A DNA stretch of 64,000 bases from Streptomyces clavifer (GCA_014651175.1 BMWJ01000005.1:496001-560000), one strand, 5' to 3'; shown: positions 55,420 through 64,000, counted from the stretch's first letter. Notes: generated from the letters alone by a model not told the origin. Translations and numbers: made by a program.

Positions 55420-56259
55420 ATGCGGCCCCGATCCGGCCCGACGGTCGAGCACCGTGTCCTCGCGGCGCGTCTGCGCATGCTCCGCGAACGCGCGGGAGTC
55501 AGCCTGCAGGCGGCAGCCGAGGCACTGGACGCCCACCCGGCGACCGTGCGGCGCATCGAGCGCGCCGAGACGGGACTGGACGCGCGCCAGGTCCGCGTCC
55601 TCCTGGACCGCTACGGGGTCCCCGCGGCCGAGGCCGAGCCGGTCATGGCGGGTCTGGGCACCGCGAACCTCCCCGGATGGTGGCATCGGTGGCGGGGGGC
55701 CATGGAGCCGTGGCAGCAGGAGGTCATCGGCATCGAGTCCTCGGCCGGGCTCGTCCGGACCTGGCACCCCGCGCTGGTCCCCGAGCTGCTGCGCACGCCG
55801 GACTACGCGGCGGCACTGTGCCGCATCCTGTACCCCGCCGAGAGCCCCGCGCAGCGGACGCGGCGCGTCGAACTGCTGGGGGAGCGGCAGCGGCGCATGG
55901 CGGAGCGCGGCGCCGCCCTCTGGGCGCTGTTCCCGGCCGCCGCGCTCCACACGCGGGTCGGCGGTCCAGAGGTGATGGCCGGGCAGCGGGCGTTGCTCAC
56001 CGAGGCCGCGGACCGGCCGCACGTCACCGTGCAGGTGGTACCGCTCGATTTCCCGCCGCACCCCATGACGGGGGTCCCGCCACTGCACCTGATGCGCGTC
56101 CCGGCTCCGGAGATCGCCGACTGCGCCGTCCTGGAGACCCCGGGCGCCCGGGTGGAGATCACCGATGAACCGGACACGGTGATGCAGTACCGCATCCGGC
56201 TGGACAGCGCGTGTGCGTCCGCGCCCCACCCGGGCTCCCCTCTGCCCGGGGGCGGATAG
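55420..56259 (+). CDS. XRE-family regulator with DUF5753 domain
   Basis: A 279-residue regulator. ATG 55420 has GAGGAAGG at an 8-nt distance. The N-terminal HTH_3 is A-A-R-L-R-M-L-R-E-R-A-G-V-S-L-Q-A-A-A-E-A-L, then H-P-A-T-V-R-R-I-E-R. The C-terminal DUF5753 domain shows W-Q-Q-E-V-I-G-I-E, L-V-P-E-L-L-R-T-P-D-Y and V-T-V-Q-V-V-P-L-D. These Streptomyces regulators pair with small DUF397 or ATPase partners; here the divergent RsbW-like gene fills that role. No DUF397 gene is present. Confidence 0.9.
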   Translation: MRPRSGPTVEHRVLAARLRMLRERAGVSLQAAAEALDAHPATVRRIERAETGLDARQVRVLLDRYGVPAAEAEPVMAGLGTANLPGWWHRWRGAMEPWQQEVIGIESSAGLVRTWHPALVPELLRTPDYAAALCRILYPAESPAQRTRRVELLGERQRRMAERGAALWALFPAAALHTRVGGPEVMAGQRALLTEAADRPHVTVQVVPLDFPPHPMTGVPPLHLMRVPAPEIADCAVLETPGARVEITDEPDTVMQYRIRLDSACASAPHPGSPLPGGG

Positions 56260-56345
56260 GCGCGTCCCAGGTGGTTTCGATCGCCCGAAGCCGGTCATCC
56301 GCAAGGGGACAACCGCCCGAGCACGCAGCAGAGGAGTGGAAAGTC

Positions 56346-56600
56346 ATGGACAACTGGCGCATGCACGCGGCCTGCCGCGACGAGGACCCGGATCTGTTCT
56401 TCCCCATCGGGAGCACCGGCCCGGCGCTCGTGCAGACCGAGGATGCCAAGGCGGTGTGCGCGACCTGCCCCGTGCGGGAACAGTGCCTGGAATGGGCCCT
56501 GGAGAACGGGCAGGACTCGGGCGTATGGGGAGGCCTCGGCGAGAACGAACGCCGTGCCCTGAAGCGCCGCGCCCGCCGGCACGTCAGGGCCCAGGGGTGA
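56346..56600 (+). CDS. WhiB-family iron-sulfur regulator
   Basis: An 84-residue protein with GAGGAGTGG before ATG. The four cluster-binding cysteines are Cys10, Cys38, Cys41 and Cys47 (H-A-A-C, V-C-A-T-C-P-V-R-E-Q-C). The G-V-W-G-G turn (59-63) and the basic C-terminal tail follow, as in WhiB-like proteins that bind the primary sigma factor. The subtype is uncertain; length resembles the WblE/WhiB class. Confidence 0.95.
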   Translation: MDNWRMHAACRDEDPDLFFPIGSTGPALVQTEDAKAVCATCPVREQCLEWALENGQDSGVWGGLGENERRALKRRARRHVRAQG

Positions 56601-56641
56601 CACCTGGGCGCTCCGGCCGCCGCGAGGGTGGACGATGAACC

Positions 56642-56974
56642 ATGGACACTTCGGTCTGGCTCATCATCGGGGCGGTCGCCGCGCTCCTCGCCGCAGGCAC
56701 GGCGGCCGTGCTCCTGGTACGGGTGGTCCGGGCCAGGAAGCTGCTCGTCGACGCGGGGATCCCCCTGCACAACAAGGCACTGGTCTGGGCCGCGATCGTC
56801 TACACCGTGTCGCCGGTCGACCTGCTGCCCGACCCCGTCTACCTCGACGACGTCGGATTCCTGCTGCTCGCCCTGCGCTCGCTGCACACGGCGGCGCACG
56901 CGGCCGGAATCGGGGTGCGGCCCACCGAGTCCCGGCGGACCGGAGTCCGGCAGGTCGGAACAGAAGCGGAATGA
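56642..56974 (+). CDS. YkvA/DUF1232-like small membrane protein
   Basis: A 110-residue protein. An N-terminal membrane helix (~5-28) is followed by the DUF1232 motif V-Y-T-V-S-P-V-D-L-L-P-D-P-V-Y-L-D-D-V-G-F, recognised by the S-P-x-D-L-L-P-D core. The C-terminal tail is hydrophilic. It starts 42 bp after the WhiB stop and may be co-transcribed. Function of the family is unknown. Confidence 0.85.
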   Translation: MDTSVWLIIGAVAALLAAGTAAVLLVRVVRARKLLVDAGIPLHNKALVWAAIVYTVSPVDLLPDPVYLDDVGFLLLALRSLHTAAHAAGIGVRPTESRRTGVRQVGTEAE

Positions 56975-57044
56975 CGCGGCAACCTTTCGGCACCGGGCGG
57001 CGACTGACGGGTCGTAAGCCGTCCCCGGCCAGAAGGTGCCTCTC

Positions 57045-58946
57045 GTGGAGCCTCTGTTTCCCCACCCCGAACCCCGCTCGCGCCGTCGGCGCCGAGCCAC
57101 CCGCAACCGGGCGCTGATCGGCTCGCTGGCTGCCGGGCTGCTCGCCGCCGGCGGGATCGTCGCCCTCGGCCCCGCCTCGCAGGCCGCCACCGTCCGGCAG
57201 GCCGAGGCCCTCGACCGCGGTGTCGTCAGCGTGCACACCGACAGCGGCAACCTCGTCAGCTGGCGCTGGCTGGGCACCGACCCCGACAACGTGTCCTTCA
57301 ACGTCTACCGGGCCGGTACCAAGGTCAACACCACGCCCGTCACCGCCTCGACGAACTACTTCCACCCGGGCGCACCCGCCACCGCCGACTACACGGTGCG
57401 TGCGGTCGTCGGCGGCGTGGAGCAGAGCGACTCCGTGCACGCGATCCAGTTCCGGGCCGGCTACAAGGACGTGCCGATCAGCCCGCCCGCGGGCGGTACG
57501 ACACCCGACGGGGTCGCCTACACCTACGAGGCCAACGACGCCTCCGTCGGTGACCTGGACGGCGACGGCGCCCTCGACTTCGTACTGAAGTGGCAGCCCA
57601 CCAACGCCAAGGACAACTCCCAGTCCGGCTACACGGGCAACACGATCATCGACGGGATCCGGCTCGACGGCACCCGGCTCTGGCGGATCGACCTGGGGCG
57701 CAACATCCGCTCCGGTGCGCACTACACGCAGTTCCAGGTGTACGACTACGACGGCGACGGCCTTGCCGAGGTGGCGACGAAGACGGCCGACGGCAGCACC
57801 GACGGAACCGGCAAGGTGATCGGCAGCTCCTCCGCGGACCACCGCAACTCCTCCGGCTACATCCTGTCCGGACCCGAGTACCTCACGATGTTCAACGGCC
57901 GTACCGGCGCGGCGATGGGCACCGTCGACTACGTCCCGGCGCGCGGCACCGTCTCCTCGTGGGGCGACTCGTACGGCAACCGGGTCGACCGCTTCCTCGC
58001 CGGCACCGCCTACCTGGACGGATCCAGGCCGTCCCTGATCATGGCGCGCGGCTACTACACGCGGAGCGTCATCGCGGCCTGGGACTGGCGCAACGGCGCC
58101 TTCACCCGGCGCTGGACCTTCGACACGAACAGTTCGACCAACTCCGGCAAGGGCTACGACGGCCAGGGCAACCACCAGCTGTCCGTCGCCGACGCCGACG
58201 GTGACGGCAAGGACGAGATCATCTACGGTGCCATGGCCGTGGACGACAACGGCAGCGGTCTGTGGACGACGAAGAACGGCCACGGCGACGCCATGCACGT
58301 CGGCGACCTCGACCCCTCCCGGCCGGGGCTGGAGGAGTTCAAGGTCGACGAGGACAGCTCCAAGCCGTCCTCGTGGATGGCGGACGCGAGGACGGGCCAG
58401 ATCCTGTGGTCCACCCCCGCGAGCGGCGACAACGGCCGCGGCGTGTCCGGTGACATCTGGTCCGGCAGCGCAGGTGCCGAGTCCTGGTCCTCCGCCGTCT
58501 CCGGGGTGCGCAACCCGCAGGGTGCCGTGGTCGGCAGCCGGAAGCCGTCCAGCTCGAACTTCCTGTCCTGGTGGGACGGCGACACGACCCGTGAACTCCT
58601 CGACGGCACCCACATCGACAAGTACGGCACCTCGGCCGACACCCGTCAGCTGACCGGCGCGTCCGTCCACTCCAACAACGGCACCAAGGCCACACCGTCG
58701 ATCTCCGGAGACCTCTTCGGTGACTGGCGCGAGGAGGTCGTCTGGCCGACCACCAACAACACCGCGCTGCGGATCTACTCCACGCCGTACGAGACCGGCA
58801 CGAAGATCACCACGCTGCTGCACGACACCATGTACCGCACCGCGCTGGCCTGGCAGAACACGGCCTACAACCAGCCGCCGCACCCCAGCTTCGCCATCGG
58901 CAGCGGGATGGCGACCGCGCCCCGGCCGGACATCACGACGCCGTAG
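57045..58946 (+). CDS. Secreted rhamnogalacturonan lyase (PL11)
   Basis: A 633-residue secreted lyase. GTG 57045 is chosen with AGAAGG 8 nt upstream; GTG 57036 is an alternative. The signal segment (A-L-I-G-S-L-A-A-G-L-L-A-A-G-G-I-V-A-L) is followed by the PL11 beta-propeller. Several Ca-binding D-x-D-G-D-G loops are visible (D-L-D-G-D-G-A-L-D, D-Y-D-G-D-G-L-A-E, D-A-D-G-D-G-K-D-E), as are S-G-D-L-F-G-D-W-R-E-E-V and the C-terminal H-D-x-M-Y-R block. It cuts the rhamnogalacturonan I backbone of pectin by beta-elimination. No carbohydrate-binding module is attached. Confidence 0.92.
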   Translation: MEPLFPHPEPRSRRRRRATRNRALIGSLAAGLLAAGGIVALGPASQAATVRQAEALDRGVVSVHTDSGNLVSWRWLGTDPDNVSFNVYRAGTKVNTTPVTASTNYFHPGAPATADYTVRAVVGGVEQSDSVHAIQFRAGYKDVPISPPAGGTTPDGVAYTYEANDASVGDLDGDGALDFVLKWQPTNAKDNSQSGYTGNTIIDGIRLDGTRLWRIDLGRNIRSGAHYTQFQVYDYDGDGLAEVATKTADGSTDGTGKVIGSSSADHRNSSGYILSGPEYLTMFNGRTGAAMGTVDYVPARGTVSSWGDSYGNRVDRFLAGTAYLDGSRPSLIMARGYYTRSVIAAWDWRNGAFTRRWTFDTNSSTNSGKGYDGQGNHQLSVADADGDGKDEIIYGAMAVDDNGSGLWTTKNGHGDAMHVGDLDPSRPGLEEFKVDEDSSKPSSWMADARTGQILWSTPASGDNGRGVSGDIWSGSAGAESWSSAVSGVRNPQGAVVGSRKPSSSNFLSWWDGDTTRELLDGTHIDKYGTSADTRQLTGASVHSNNGTKATPSISGDLFGDWREEVVWPTTNNTALRIYSTPYETGTKITTLLHDTMYRTALAWQNTAYNQPPHPSFAIGSGMATAPRPDITTP

Positions 58947-58990
58947 CCGCGGAAACGCGGTTCCGGCGGGGTTCCGGCACCCAGGGCAGC

Positions 58991-59019
58991 GGCGACCTCA
59001 GGGATCATCTGAGGTCGCC
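58991..59019. terminator. Terminator after the rhamnogalacturonan lyase gene
   Basis: Perfect 11-nt arms (58991-59001 and 59009-59019) with a 7-nt loop; outer CAGGGC/GCCCTG pairs extend it. It lies between convergent genes. Confidence 0.7.
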
Positions 59020-59151
59020 GACGCCCTGCCGGACGGGCTCGAGGTGCCCGCGGGGGGAACACGGGGTGATCGGTGGCCGCCTCCCGCCGGCGTCGCCGGG
59101 CCGACCCGCGCGGGCCGTGCCCCGTCCGGGGGCGGTCGCGCCGGCGGGTCG

Positions 59152-59898
59152 TCAGCGGCCGGTTTCCGGAGCGCGCCGTGTGAGGCAGTAGACGCCGCCC
59201 GCCGGGTCCCGCATCACCGTCCACGCGGGGCCGTCGCGGACGAACGAGGCGCCGCACCGCTCGTGCCAGGCCCTCCCCGCGCCGAGGTCGGGGCACGCGA
59301 TGTCCAGGTGTGCCGAGGCGGGGCGGGCCTCGGTCAGGCGCTGGAGCAGCAGGTGCACCGGCAGGTCCGGGCGCGGGCGCAGCGCGACGAACTCCGGGTG
59401 CTCGCCAGGAGTCGCGTCCCATCCTGTCAGTGCCGTCCAGAAGACGACCTCCGCCTCGAACGAGGCCGGTGCGACATCGAGGCAGAGCTGGTCCAGCCGG
59501 CTCTCCGGACACCCGGGGCCGCCATGGACCGGCGGGCGGTCCTGCTGGCCGCGCCAGGGCACGACGCAGAACGGCTGGCCGCCGGGGGAACGCAGCACGG
59601 TCGACCCGGGTCCGTGCGGACCGACCGCTGCGCCCAGCCGGGCCGCCCGAGCGGTGAAGGCCGGGACGTCCTCCACCGCCAGGTCCGGATGGGCTCCGCC
59701 CGGTCCGCCGACGGCCTGTACCACCAGGCAGGCGTCGGCCGTGCCGGCTCCGCCCGCCGCGTCGGGGAGCAGCGTGGTGAACCTGCCCGCCCCCCACGGG
59801 GCGGACGCGTGGGTACCCGTGACGGTCGTCCAGAAGTCCGTCGCGGGGCCGACGAGGGCTGTCGGGCGGTCGATGCAGGCGTACGTCCAGCGAATCAC
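59152..59898 (-). CDS. Two-domain VOC (glyoxalase-like) protein
   Basis: A 248-residue protein; GTG 59898 follows GGAGGAGCGAC. It contains two VOC-type repeats of about 115 residues, each with a P-F-C-V-V / V-Y-C-L-T-type final strand and a D-L-A-V-E-D / L-D-I-A-C-P strand before a helix. VOC proteins range from metal-dependent dioxygenases to antibiotic-binding proteins. Metal ligands are not fully conserved by eye, so no reaction is assigned. Confidence 0.78.
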   Translation of the reverse strand: MIRWTYACIDRPTALVGPATDFWTTVTGTHASAPWGAGRFTTLLPDAAGGAGTADACLVVQAVGGPGGAHPDLAVEDVPAFTARAARLGAAVGPHGPGSTVLRSPGGQPFCVVPWRGQQDRPPVHGGPGCPESRLDQLCLDVAPASFEAEVVFWTALTGWDATPGEHPEFVALRPRPDLPVHLLLQRLTEARPASAHLDIACPDLGAGRAWHERCGASFVRDGPAWTVMRDPAGGVYCLTRRAPETGR

Positions 59899-60076
59899 GT
59901 CGCTCCTCCGTGGGCTCGGGATCATGGCCGGCACCGCCATCGTGCCAGGGCGGCCGCCGGTTCCTTCACCACCCGTTCACCGGCGGGATCCGCCCAGGGC
60001 ATTTCCCCGCGCGTGCCGGGGACCTACGCTCGGCCGCGCGGTGATCAGCGGTGCCGGACGCCGGGGAACGGAGTCC

Positions 60077-60088
60077 GACAACGTTGTC
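60077..60088. promoter_or_regulatory. LacI-type operator upstream of GH92 gene
   Basis: GACAACGTTGTC is a perfect 12-bp palindrome with the central CG typical of LacI-family operators. It lies 33 bp before the GH92 start codon, next to a further GTTGTC half-site at 60098-60103. Confidence 0.6.
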
Positions 60089-60121
60089 CACGCTCTCGTT
60101 GTCCCCTGCGGAAGGTACGAC

Positions 60122-62554
60122 ATGCCCCCCAGACCGCCCGTCCGGCGCTTCGCCGCGCGAGCCGCCGCGATCGTCCTCGCCGGCACGCTCGCCGCCGCCG
60201 TCACGCCGCCGGCCGCCCAGGCCGACGTGCTCGTCACGCGGCCAACGGCCCACGTCGATCCGCTGATCGGTACCGCGAACGGCGGCAACACCTTTCCCGG
60301 CGCCGTCCTCCCGTACGGCATGATCGCGTGGTCGCCCACCAGTACCCGGGGCGACCAGACCAGCACCGGAGCCGCGAACGGCTATGAGTACGGGGCCACC
60401 CGGCTGCGCGGGCTGAGCCTCACGCATGTCAACGGTGCCGGTTGCAATCCGGGCGCCGCCGGTGACGTGCCGATCATGCCCTTCGTCGGCGACGTCACCT
60501 CCTCCCCGTCCGCGGACACCAAGGACGCCGTCTACGCGGCCGACTTCTCGCACGACAACGAGCGGGCCGTGCCCGGGCGTTACACCCTCGGCCTGGACTC
60601 GGGCGCCACCGCGGACCTGGCGGTCAGCGAGCGCGCGGGCGTGGCCGACTTCAGCTTCCCGGCCGACAAGCCCGCCAACCTGCTCTTCCGGGTGTCGAAC
60701 TCACTCAACGGCAGCGAGGACGCCGAGGTCGAGATCGACACCGCGCACCGCAAGGTGACCGGGTCGGTGCTCACCGGGGCGTTCTGCGGCAGGCGCGCCA
60801 ACGGTGGTACCAACAACCGCAAGAGCTACTACCGGCTCTACTTCAGCGCCTCCTTCGACCGTGACTTCGCCTCGACCGGTACCTGGAAGGACGGCACCCT
60901 CGCGCCGGGCGGTACCAGCGCCAGCGGTGGCGAGGGGTACGCCACCGGGGCCGACCGGGCCGGACGCGGATCCGGTGGCTGGGTCGGCTTCGACACCACC
61001 GACGACGACGATGTCCGCATGCGCATCGGCATCTCCTACGTCAGCCGGGCCGGGGCCGAGGCCAACCTCCGCGAGGAGGTGGCGCCGAGGGCGAGTGTGG
61101 ACGACGTGGCGCGGGCCGGATCCCGTGCCTGGGACCGCGAGCTCAGCTCCGTACGCACCGGCGGCGGGACCGACGCGCAGCGCACGGCGTTCTACACGGC
61201 GCTGTACCACGCGCTGATGCAGCCCAACCTGATCAGCGACACCGACGGCCGCTACCCGGGCATGGACGGGAAGCCGCACCGGGTGGCGCGCGGACAGGGG
61301 GCGCAGTACAGCAACTTCTCCGGCTGGGACCAGTACCGTGCCCAGATCCAGCTCCTCGCCCTCCTCAAACCGGAGATCGCGGGGGACTTCGCCCAGTCCC
61401 TGTACAACTTCGCCCGGCAGAACGGCGGCGTCTGGGACCGCTGGGTCCACGTCAACGGCGCCACGCACGTGATGACGGGCGACCCCACGGCCGCCACCCT
61501 GGCCACGTTCTACGCGATGGGCGTACGCAACTTCGACTACGAAGGTGCCTACGAGTCCTTGGCCCGCCAGGCCACCGTGCCCCACCCCGACGGCCTCTCC
61601 GACGCCGGATGCCCCGGCCAGTGCACCGGCCAGCGGCCCAACCTGGCGCAGTACCTGGAGTCCCACTACGCGCCCCAGGACGTCTGCCACTGCTGGGGCG
61701 GCGCCGCCGAGACGCTGGAGGACGCCGTCGCCGACGCCGCGCTGGGCCGCTGGGCCCGGCTGCTGGGCCGGGACGAGGAGGCCGGCACCTTCGAGGAGCG
61801 CGGCCGCTGGTGGCGCAACGTGTTCAACCCCGAGGCCGGTGACGGTGCGGGGACGACCGGATACATCCAGGCCCGCAACCTCGACGGGTCCTGGGTGACC
61901 CCGTTCAGTCCCGGCAGCGACCGCGGCTTCGCCCAGGGCACCAGCGCCACGTACACCTGGATGGTTCCGCAGGACGTGCAGGGCCTTGCCGCCGCGATGG
62001 GCGGACGCGACACGGCGGCGAAAAGGCTGGACGCCTTCTTCCACAAGGCGGACGGCTCCTGGTCGGTGAAGGGCGGCGACGCGCTGCGCTACGACCCCAC
62101 CAACGAACCGGGCATCCACGCCCCCTGGCTCTACAACGCCCTGGGGCAGCCGTGGAAGACCCAGGAGACCGTGCGCGAGATCGTGGACACGGTCTACGGG
62201 ACCGGCCCGCGCGGCCTGCCGGGCAACGACGACCTCGGCACCATGTCCGCCTGGTACGTCTTCTCCGCCCTGGGGCTCTACCCGCAGACGCCGGGCAGCG
62301 CCACGATGCTGCTCGGAACCCCGCTCTTCCCCGCCGCCGTGCTCGACCGGCCGCGGGGCAAGGACATCAGGATCACCGCGCCGGGGGCCGGCGCGACACA
62401 TCCGTACATCGACGCGGTGAAGGTCGACGGGCGCCCGAGCGACCGGTCCTGGACGGACGCGCGACTGGTCACCAGGGGTGGGTCGCTGGACTACCGGCTG
62501 GCTGACCGGCCGAACACCGGATGGGCCACCGGACCTGCGGGTCTGCCGCAGTAG
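60122..62554 (+). CDS. Secreted GH92 alpha-mannosidase
   Basis: An 810-residue exported glycoside hydrolase. Signal peptide: R-F-A-A-R-A-A-A-I-V-L-A-G-T-L-A-A-A-V, cleaved near A-Q-A. GH92 hallmarks are V-D-P-L-I-G-T-A-N-G-G-N-T-F-P-G-A-V-L-P-Y-G, G-L-S-L-T-H-V-N-G-A-G-C, F-S-G-W-D-Q-Y-R, N-E-P-G-I-H-A-P-W-L-Y-N and G-N-D-D-L-G-T-M-S-A-W-Y-V-F-S-A-L-G. Members are Ca-dependent exo-mannosidases acting on N-glycans or mannans. The upstream palindrome suggests sugar-responsive repression. Confidence 0.93.
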   Translation: MPPRPPVRRFAARAAAIVLAGTLAAAVTPPAAQADVLVTRPTAHVDPLIGTANGGNTFPGAVLPYGMIAWSPTSTRGDQTSTGAANGYEYGATRLRGLSLTHVNGAGCNPGAAGDVPIMPFVGDVTSSPSADTKDAVYAADFSHDNERAVPGRYTLGLDSGATADLAVSERAGVADFSFPADKPANLLFRVSNSLNGSEDAEVEIDTAHRKVTGSVLTGAFCGRRANGGTNNRKSYYRLYFSASFDRDFASTGTWKDGTLAPGGTSASGGEGYATGADRAGRGSGGWVGFDTTDDDDVRMRIGISYVSRAGAEANLREEVAPRASVDDVARAGSRAWDRELSSVRTGGGTDAQRTAFYTALYHALMQPNLISDTDGRYPGMDGKPHRVARGQGAQYSNFSGWDQYRAQIQLLALLKPEIAGDFAQSLYNFARQNGGVWDRWVHVNGATHVMTGDPTAATLATFYAMGVRNFDYEGAYESLARQATVPHPDGLSDAGCPGQCTGQRPNLAQYLESHYAPQDVCHCWGGAAETLEDAVADAALGRWARLLGRDEEAGTFEERGRWWRNVFNPEAGDGAGTTGYIQARNLDGSWVTPFSPGSDRGFAQGTSATYTWMVPQDVQGLAAAMGGRDTAAKRLDAFFHKADGSWSVKGGDALRYDPTNEPGIHAPWLYNALGQPWKTQETVREIVDTVYGTGPRGLPGNDDLGTMSAWYVFSALGLYPQTPGSATMLLGTPLFPAAVLDRPRGKDIRITAPGAGATHPYIDAVKVDGRPSDRSWTDARLVTRGGSLDYRLADRPNTGWATGPAGLPQ

Positions 62555-62557
62555 GAC

Positions 62558-62600
62558 GGCGACGGGCCGTGTGCCGGTACCCGGTGGGCGGCCCGTCGCC
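62558..62600 (+). terminator. Terminator after GH92 gene
   Basis: Perfect 12-nt arms (62558-62569 and 62589-62600) with a 19-nt loop begin 4 bp past the GH92 stop. Confidence 0.65.
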
Positions 62601-62646
62601 GCTCACCGGGTCCGGCCTGTCCCGATGTGGCCGGTGGTGGGGGAGC

Positions 62647-62669
62647 GAATTTTCTATCGTTGAAAATTC
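62647..62669. promoter_or_regulatory. AT-rich palindromic operator upstream of the PA14-GH2 gene
   Basis: GAATTTTC (62647-62654) and GAAAATTC (62662-62669) are perfect complements around a 7-nt centre. It is AT-rich, unlike the surrounding DNA, and lies about 107 bp before the TTG start, so it marks a regulated promoter. Confidence 0.55.
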
Positions 62670-62775
62670 TGCGTGCACGACCGTTGTCAGGTGTTTGGGG
62701 CTGTGGCTCAATGTTCGACTATGTGCAGTGCTTCGCGGTTCGGAGCACTTCGGCTTCTTCGACGAGGACGACGCC

Positions 62776-64000
62776 TTGATACGACAACTAGTCCGCCCCC
62801 GCACGCTTTTCAGAACGCTCGCCTGTACGGCGGCGCTGCTGCTTCCCGTCGGGGCCACCCTGGTCCCGGCCGCCGCCGCTGCCCCCGCCGCCGCTCCCGC
62901 CGAAGGAGCCGCCAACGCCTCGGCGCCGGTGAAGGAGGACCCGTCCACCGAGGTGCACGGCCTCAAGGGCGAGTACTTCGCCATGTCCGCCCCCGGAGCC
63001 CGCGACTTCGCGAAGCTGGGTGCGACGGCGCTCGACCCCGAGATCAACTTCCCCGGTCTGACCGGCGCGTTCGAGTCGGCCACCGGCAGGACCGAGCACA
63101 CCACCGCTCGCTGGACCGGACAGCTCGAGGCTCCCGAGACCGGTGAGTACACCTTCTCCGCCATCGGCGACAACGGCTTCCGGCTCTTCATCGACGACAA
63201 GCCCGTCATCGACCACTGGGTGCCGGACTGGGACAAGGAGCAGACCAGCGCGCCGGTCTCCCTGAAGGCCGGTGAACCGCACACGTTCCGGCTGGAGATG
63301 TTCCAGGACATCGGCGGGGCGAACATGTTCCTGCGCTGGTCGAGCGCGAAGCTCGCCAAGCAGATCGTGCCCGAGTCCGCGTTCACCCCGCCGGCCGACT
63401 ACGAGGTCTACCCGGTCGGGCTGAGCGTCGCCGAGAACGGCCTGAAGCTGCAGGCGGCCTTCGACCACGAGGTCAGCGGCTTCCAGAACGTGAAGGACCA
63501 CCTCGTCATCGAGGCGGACACCACGCCGATGCCCGTGAAGTCGGTCGCCAGGGCGCCCGGCAACCGCAAGGCGCTCGTCGTCACCCTGGGCGCAGCCGTC
63601 CAGAAGGGCCAGCAGGTCAGGGTCGCGTACGACGGCGAGGGCGGCCTGAAGGCCGGGGACGAGACCGTCCCGGAGATCAGCCGCAGGGCGAAGAACCAGT
63701 CCACGCACCGGCTGCTCACCCCGTGGGGCGAGAAGTTCGACCGCAGGAACCCCCTCCCCGAGTACCCCCGCCCGCAGCAGGTGCGCGACGACTGGAAGAA
63801 CCTCAACGGGCCGTGGGAGTTCGCGGGAGCCACCGCCGGTGAGAAGCCGGTCTTCGGCAAGTCGCTCGACGAGCGCATCACCGTGCCCTACCCCGTCGAG
63901 TCCCAGCTCTCCGGACTCGAGCGCCACGAAGACCACATGTTCTACCGCAAGCTCGTCACGGTCCCCAAGAGCTGGTCGGTCGGCAAGCGCGGCGGTGACG
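62776..64000 (+). CDS. Secreted PA14 and GH2-type glycoside hydrolase, 5' part
   Basis: The frame runs off the end of the window. The start is a TTG at 62776 with GAGGA about 8 nt upstream; it gives a proper signal peptide (L-F-R-T-L-A-C-T-A-A-L-L-L-P-V-G-A). Any upstream GTG would add acidic residues before it. Residues ~60-200 form a PA14 domain (L-K-G-E-Y-F, F-S-A-I-G-D-N-G-F-R-L-F-I-D-D, F-R-L-E-M-F-Q-D). A beta-rich stretch follows. Then comes the start of a GH2 sugar-binding domain (Y-P-R-P-Q-Q-V-R-D-D-W-K-N-L-N-G-P-W-E-F, I-T-V-P-Y-P-V-E-S-Q-L-S-G). The catalytic domain is outside the window, so specificity cannot be read. Confidence 0.88.
   Translation, partial: MIRQLVRPRTLFRTLACTAALLLPVGATLVPAAAAAPAAAPAEGAANASAPVKEDPSTEVHGLKGEYFAMSAPGARDFAKLGATALDPEINFPGLTGAFESATGRTEHTTARWTGQLEAPETGEYTFSAIGDNGFRLFIDDKPVIDHWVPDWDKEQTSAPVSLKAGEPHTFRLEMFQDIGGANMFLRWSSAKLAKQIVPESAFTPPADYEVYPVGLSVAENGLKLQAAFDHEVSGFQNVKDHLVIEADTTPMPVKSVARAPGNRKALVVTLGAAVQKGQQVRVAYDGEGGLKAGDETVPEISRRAKNQSTHRLLTPWGEKFDRRNPLPEYPRPQQVRDDWKNLNGPWEFAGATAGEKPVFGKSLDERITVPYPVESQLSGLERHEDHMFYRKLVTVPKSWSVGKRGGD

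Noticed and set aside
1-64000. CRISPR arrays, phage genes or insertion sequences
   Set aside because: No regularly spaced direct repeats, integrase, transposase or phage structural motifs were seen.

Overview
The window is high-GC, gene-dense actinobacterial DNA that is almost certainly from a Streptomyces chromosome. Supporting signs are strong G/C bias at third codon positions, many GTG starts and ATGA-type overlaps, and lineage markers: a WhiB-like regulator, an XRE/DUF5753 regulator beside an RsbW-like ATPase, SpoIIE-type PP2C phosphatases with sensor domains, DUF6221 and DUF6629 proteins, an SAV_2336-type vWA protein and an srsABC-like alkylresorcinol operon. I see no tRNA, rRNA, CRISPR array, phage or intact insertion sequence.

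Layout. 1-6.0 kb: 3' part of a nonribosomal peptide synthetase with visible order A-T-C-A-T-R (reductive release). Its second A domain reads as a phenylalanine code and its first as a branched-chain-like code, so a phevalin-type pyrazinone or dipeptide aldehyde is a reasonable product hypothesis. 6.5-13.5 kb: a tight four-gene operon (Trypco1 protein; trypsin-like protease fused to a VMAP-type region; MoxR AAA+ ATPase; vWA protein fused to a pseudokinase and a degenerate MinD/ParA-like ATPase). This matches the computationally predicted vWA-MoxR-VMAP ternary conflict systems and is the most unusual system here. 14-19 kb: GNAT acetyltransferase, secreted lipase with a divergent TetR regulator, PfkB sugar kinase, SnoaL-like protein. 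19.1-24.6 kb: a lone formyltransferase and a divergent amidohydrolase, both behind candidate iron boxes; then an AurF-like diiron oxygenase with a ferredoxin-fused reductase. 24.9-32.3 kb: remnant aldo/keto reductase, UbiA prenyltransferase, and divergent type III PKS, methyltransferase and flavoprotein genes (srsABC-like), followed by DUF2071 and MMPL genes.

32.3-40 kb: large sensor phosphatase/ATPase, ECF-like sigma factor with a coupled membrane protein, two SAM methyltransferases and a secreted lysyl-oxidase-like protein with a His-rich insert. 40.4-46.3 kb: a polyol uptake and catabolism operon (DeoR regulator, binding lipoprotein, two permeases, Zn-dehydrogenase, sugar kinase) without its own ATPase, closed by a 32-bp palindrome. 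46.4-57 kb: a second SpoIIE phosphatase, cofactor-free haloperoxidase-like hydrolase, small lineage-specific genes, lamin-tail protein, cyclophilin, SDR, RNase HI, the RsbW-like/XRE divergent pair, WhiB and a DUF1232-type protein. 57-64 kb: secreted glycan-degrading enzymes (PL11 rhamnogalacturonan lyase, GH92 mannosidase, PA14-GH2 protein running off the end), with LacI-like and other palindromic operator candidates.

Functional assignments come from reading motifs and gene context. No database search was run.
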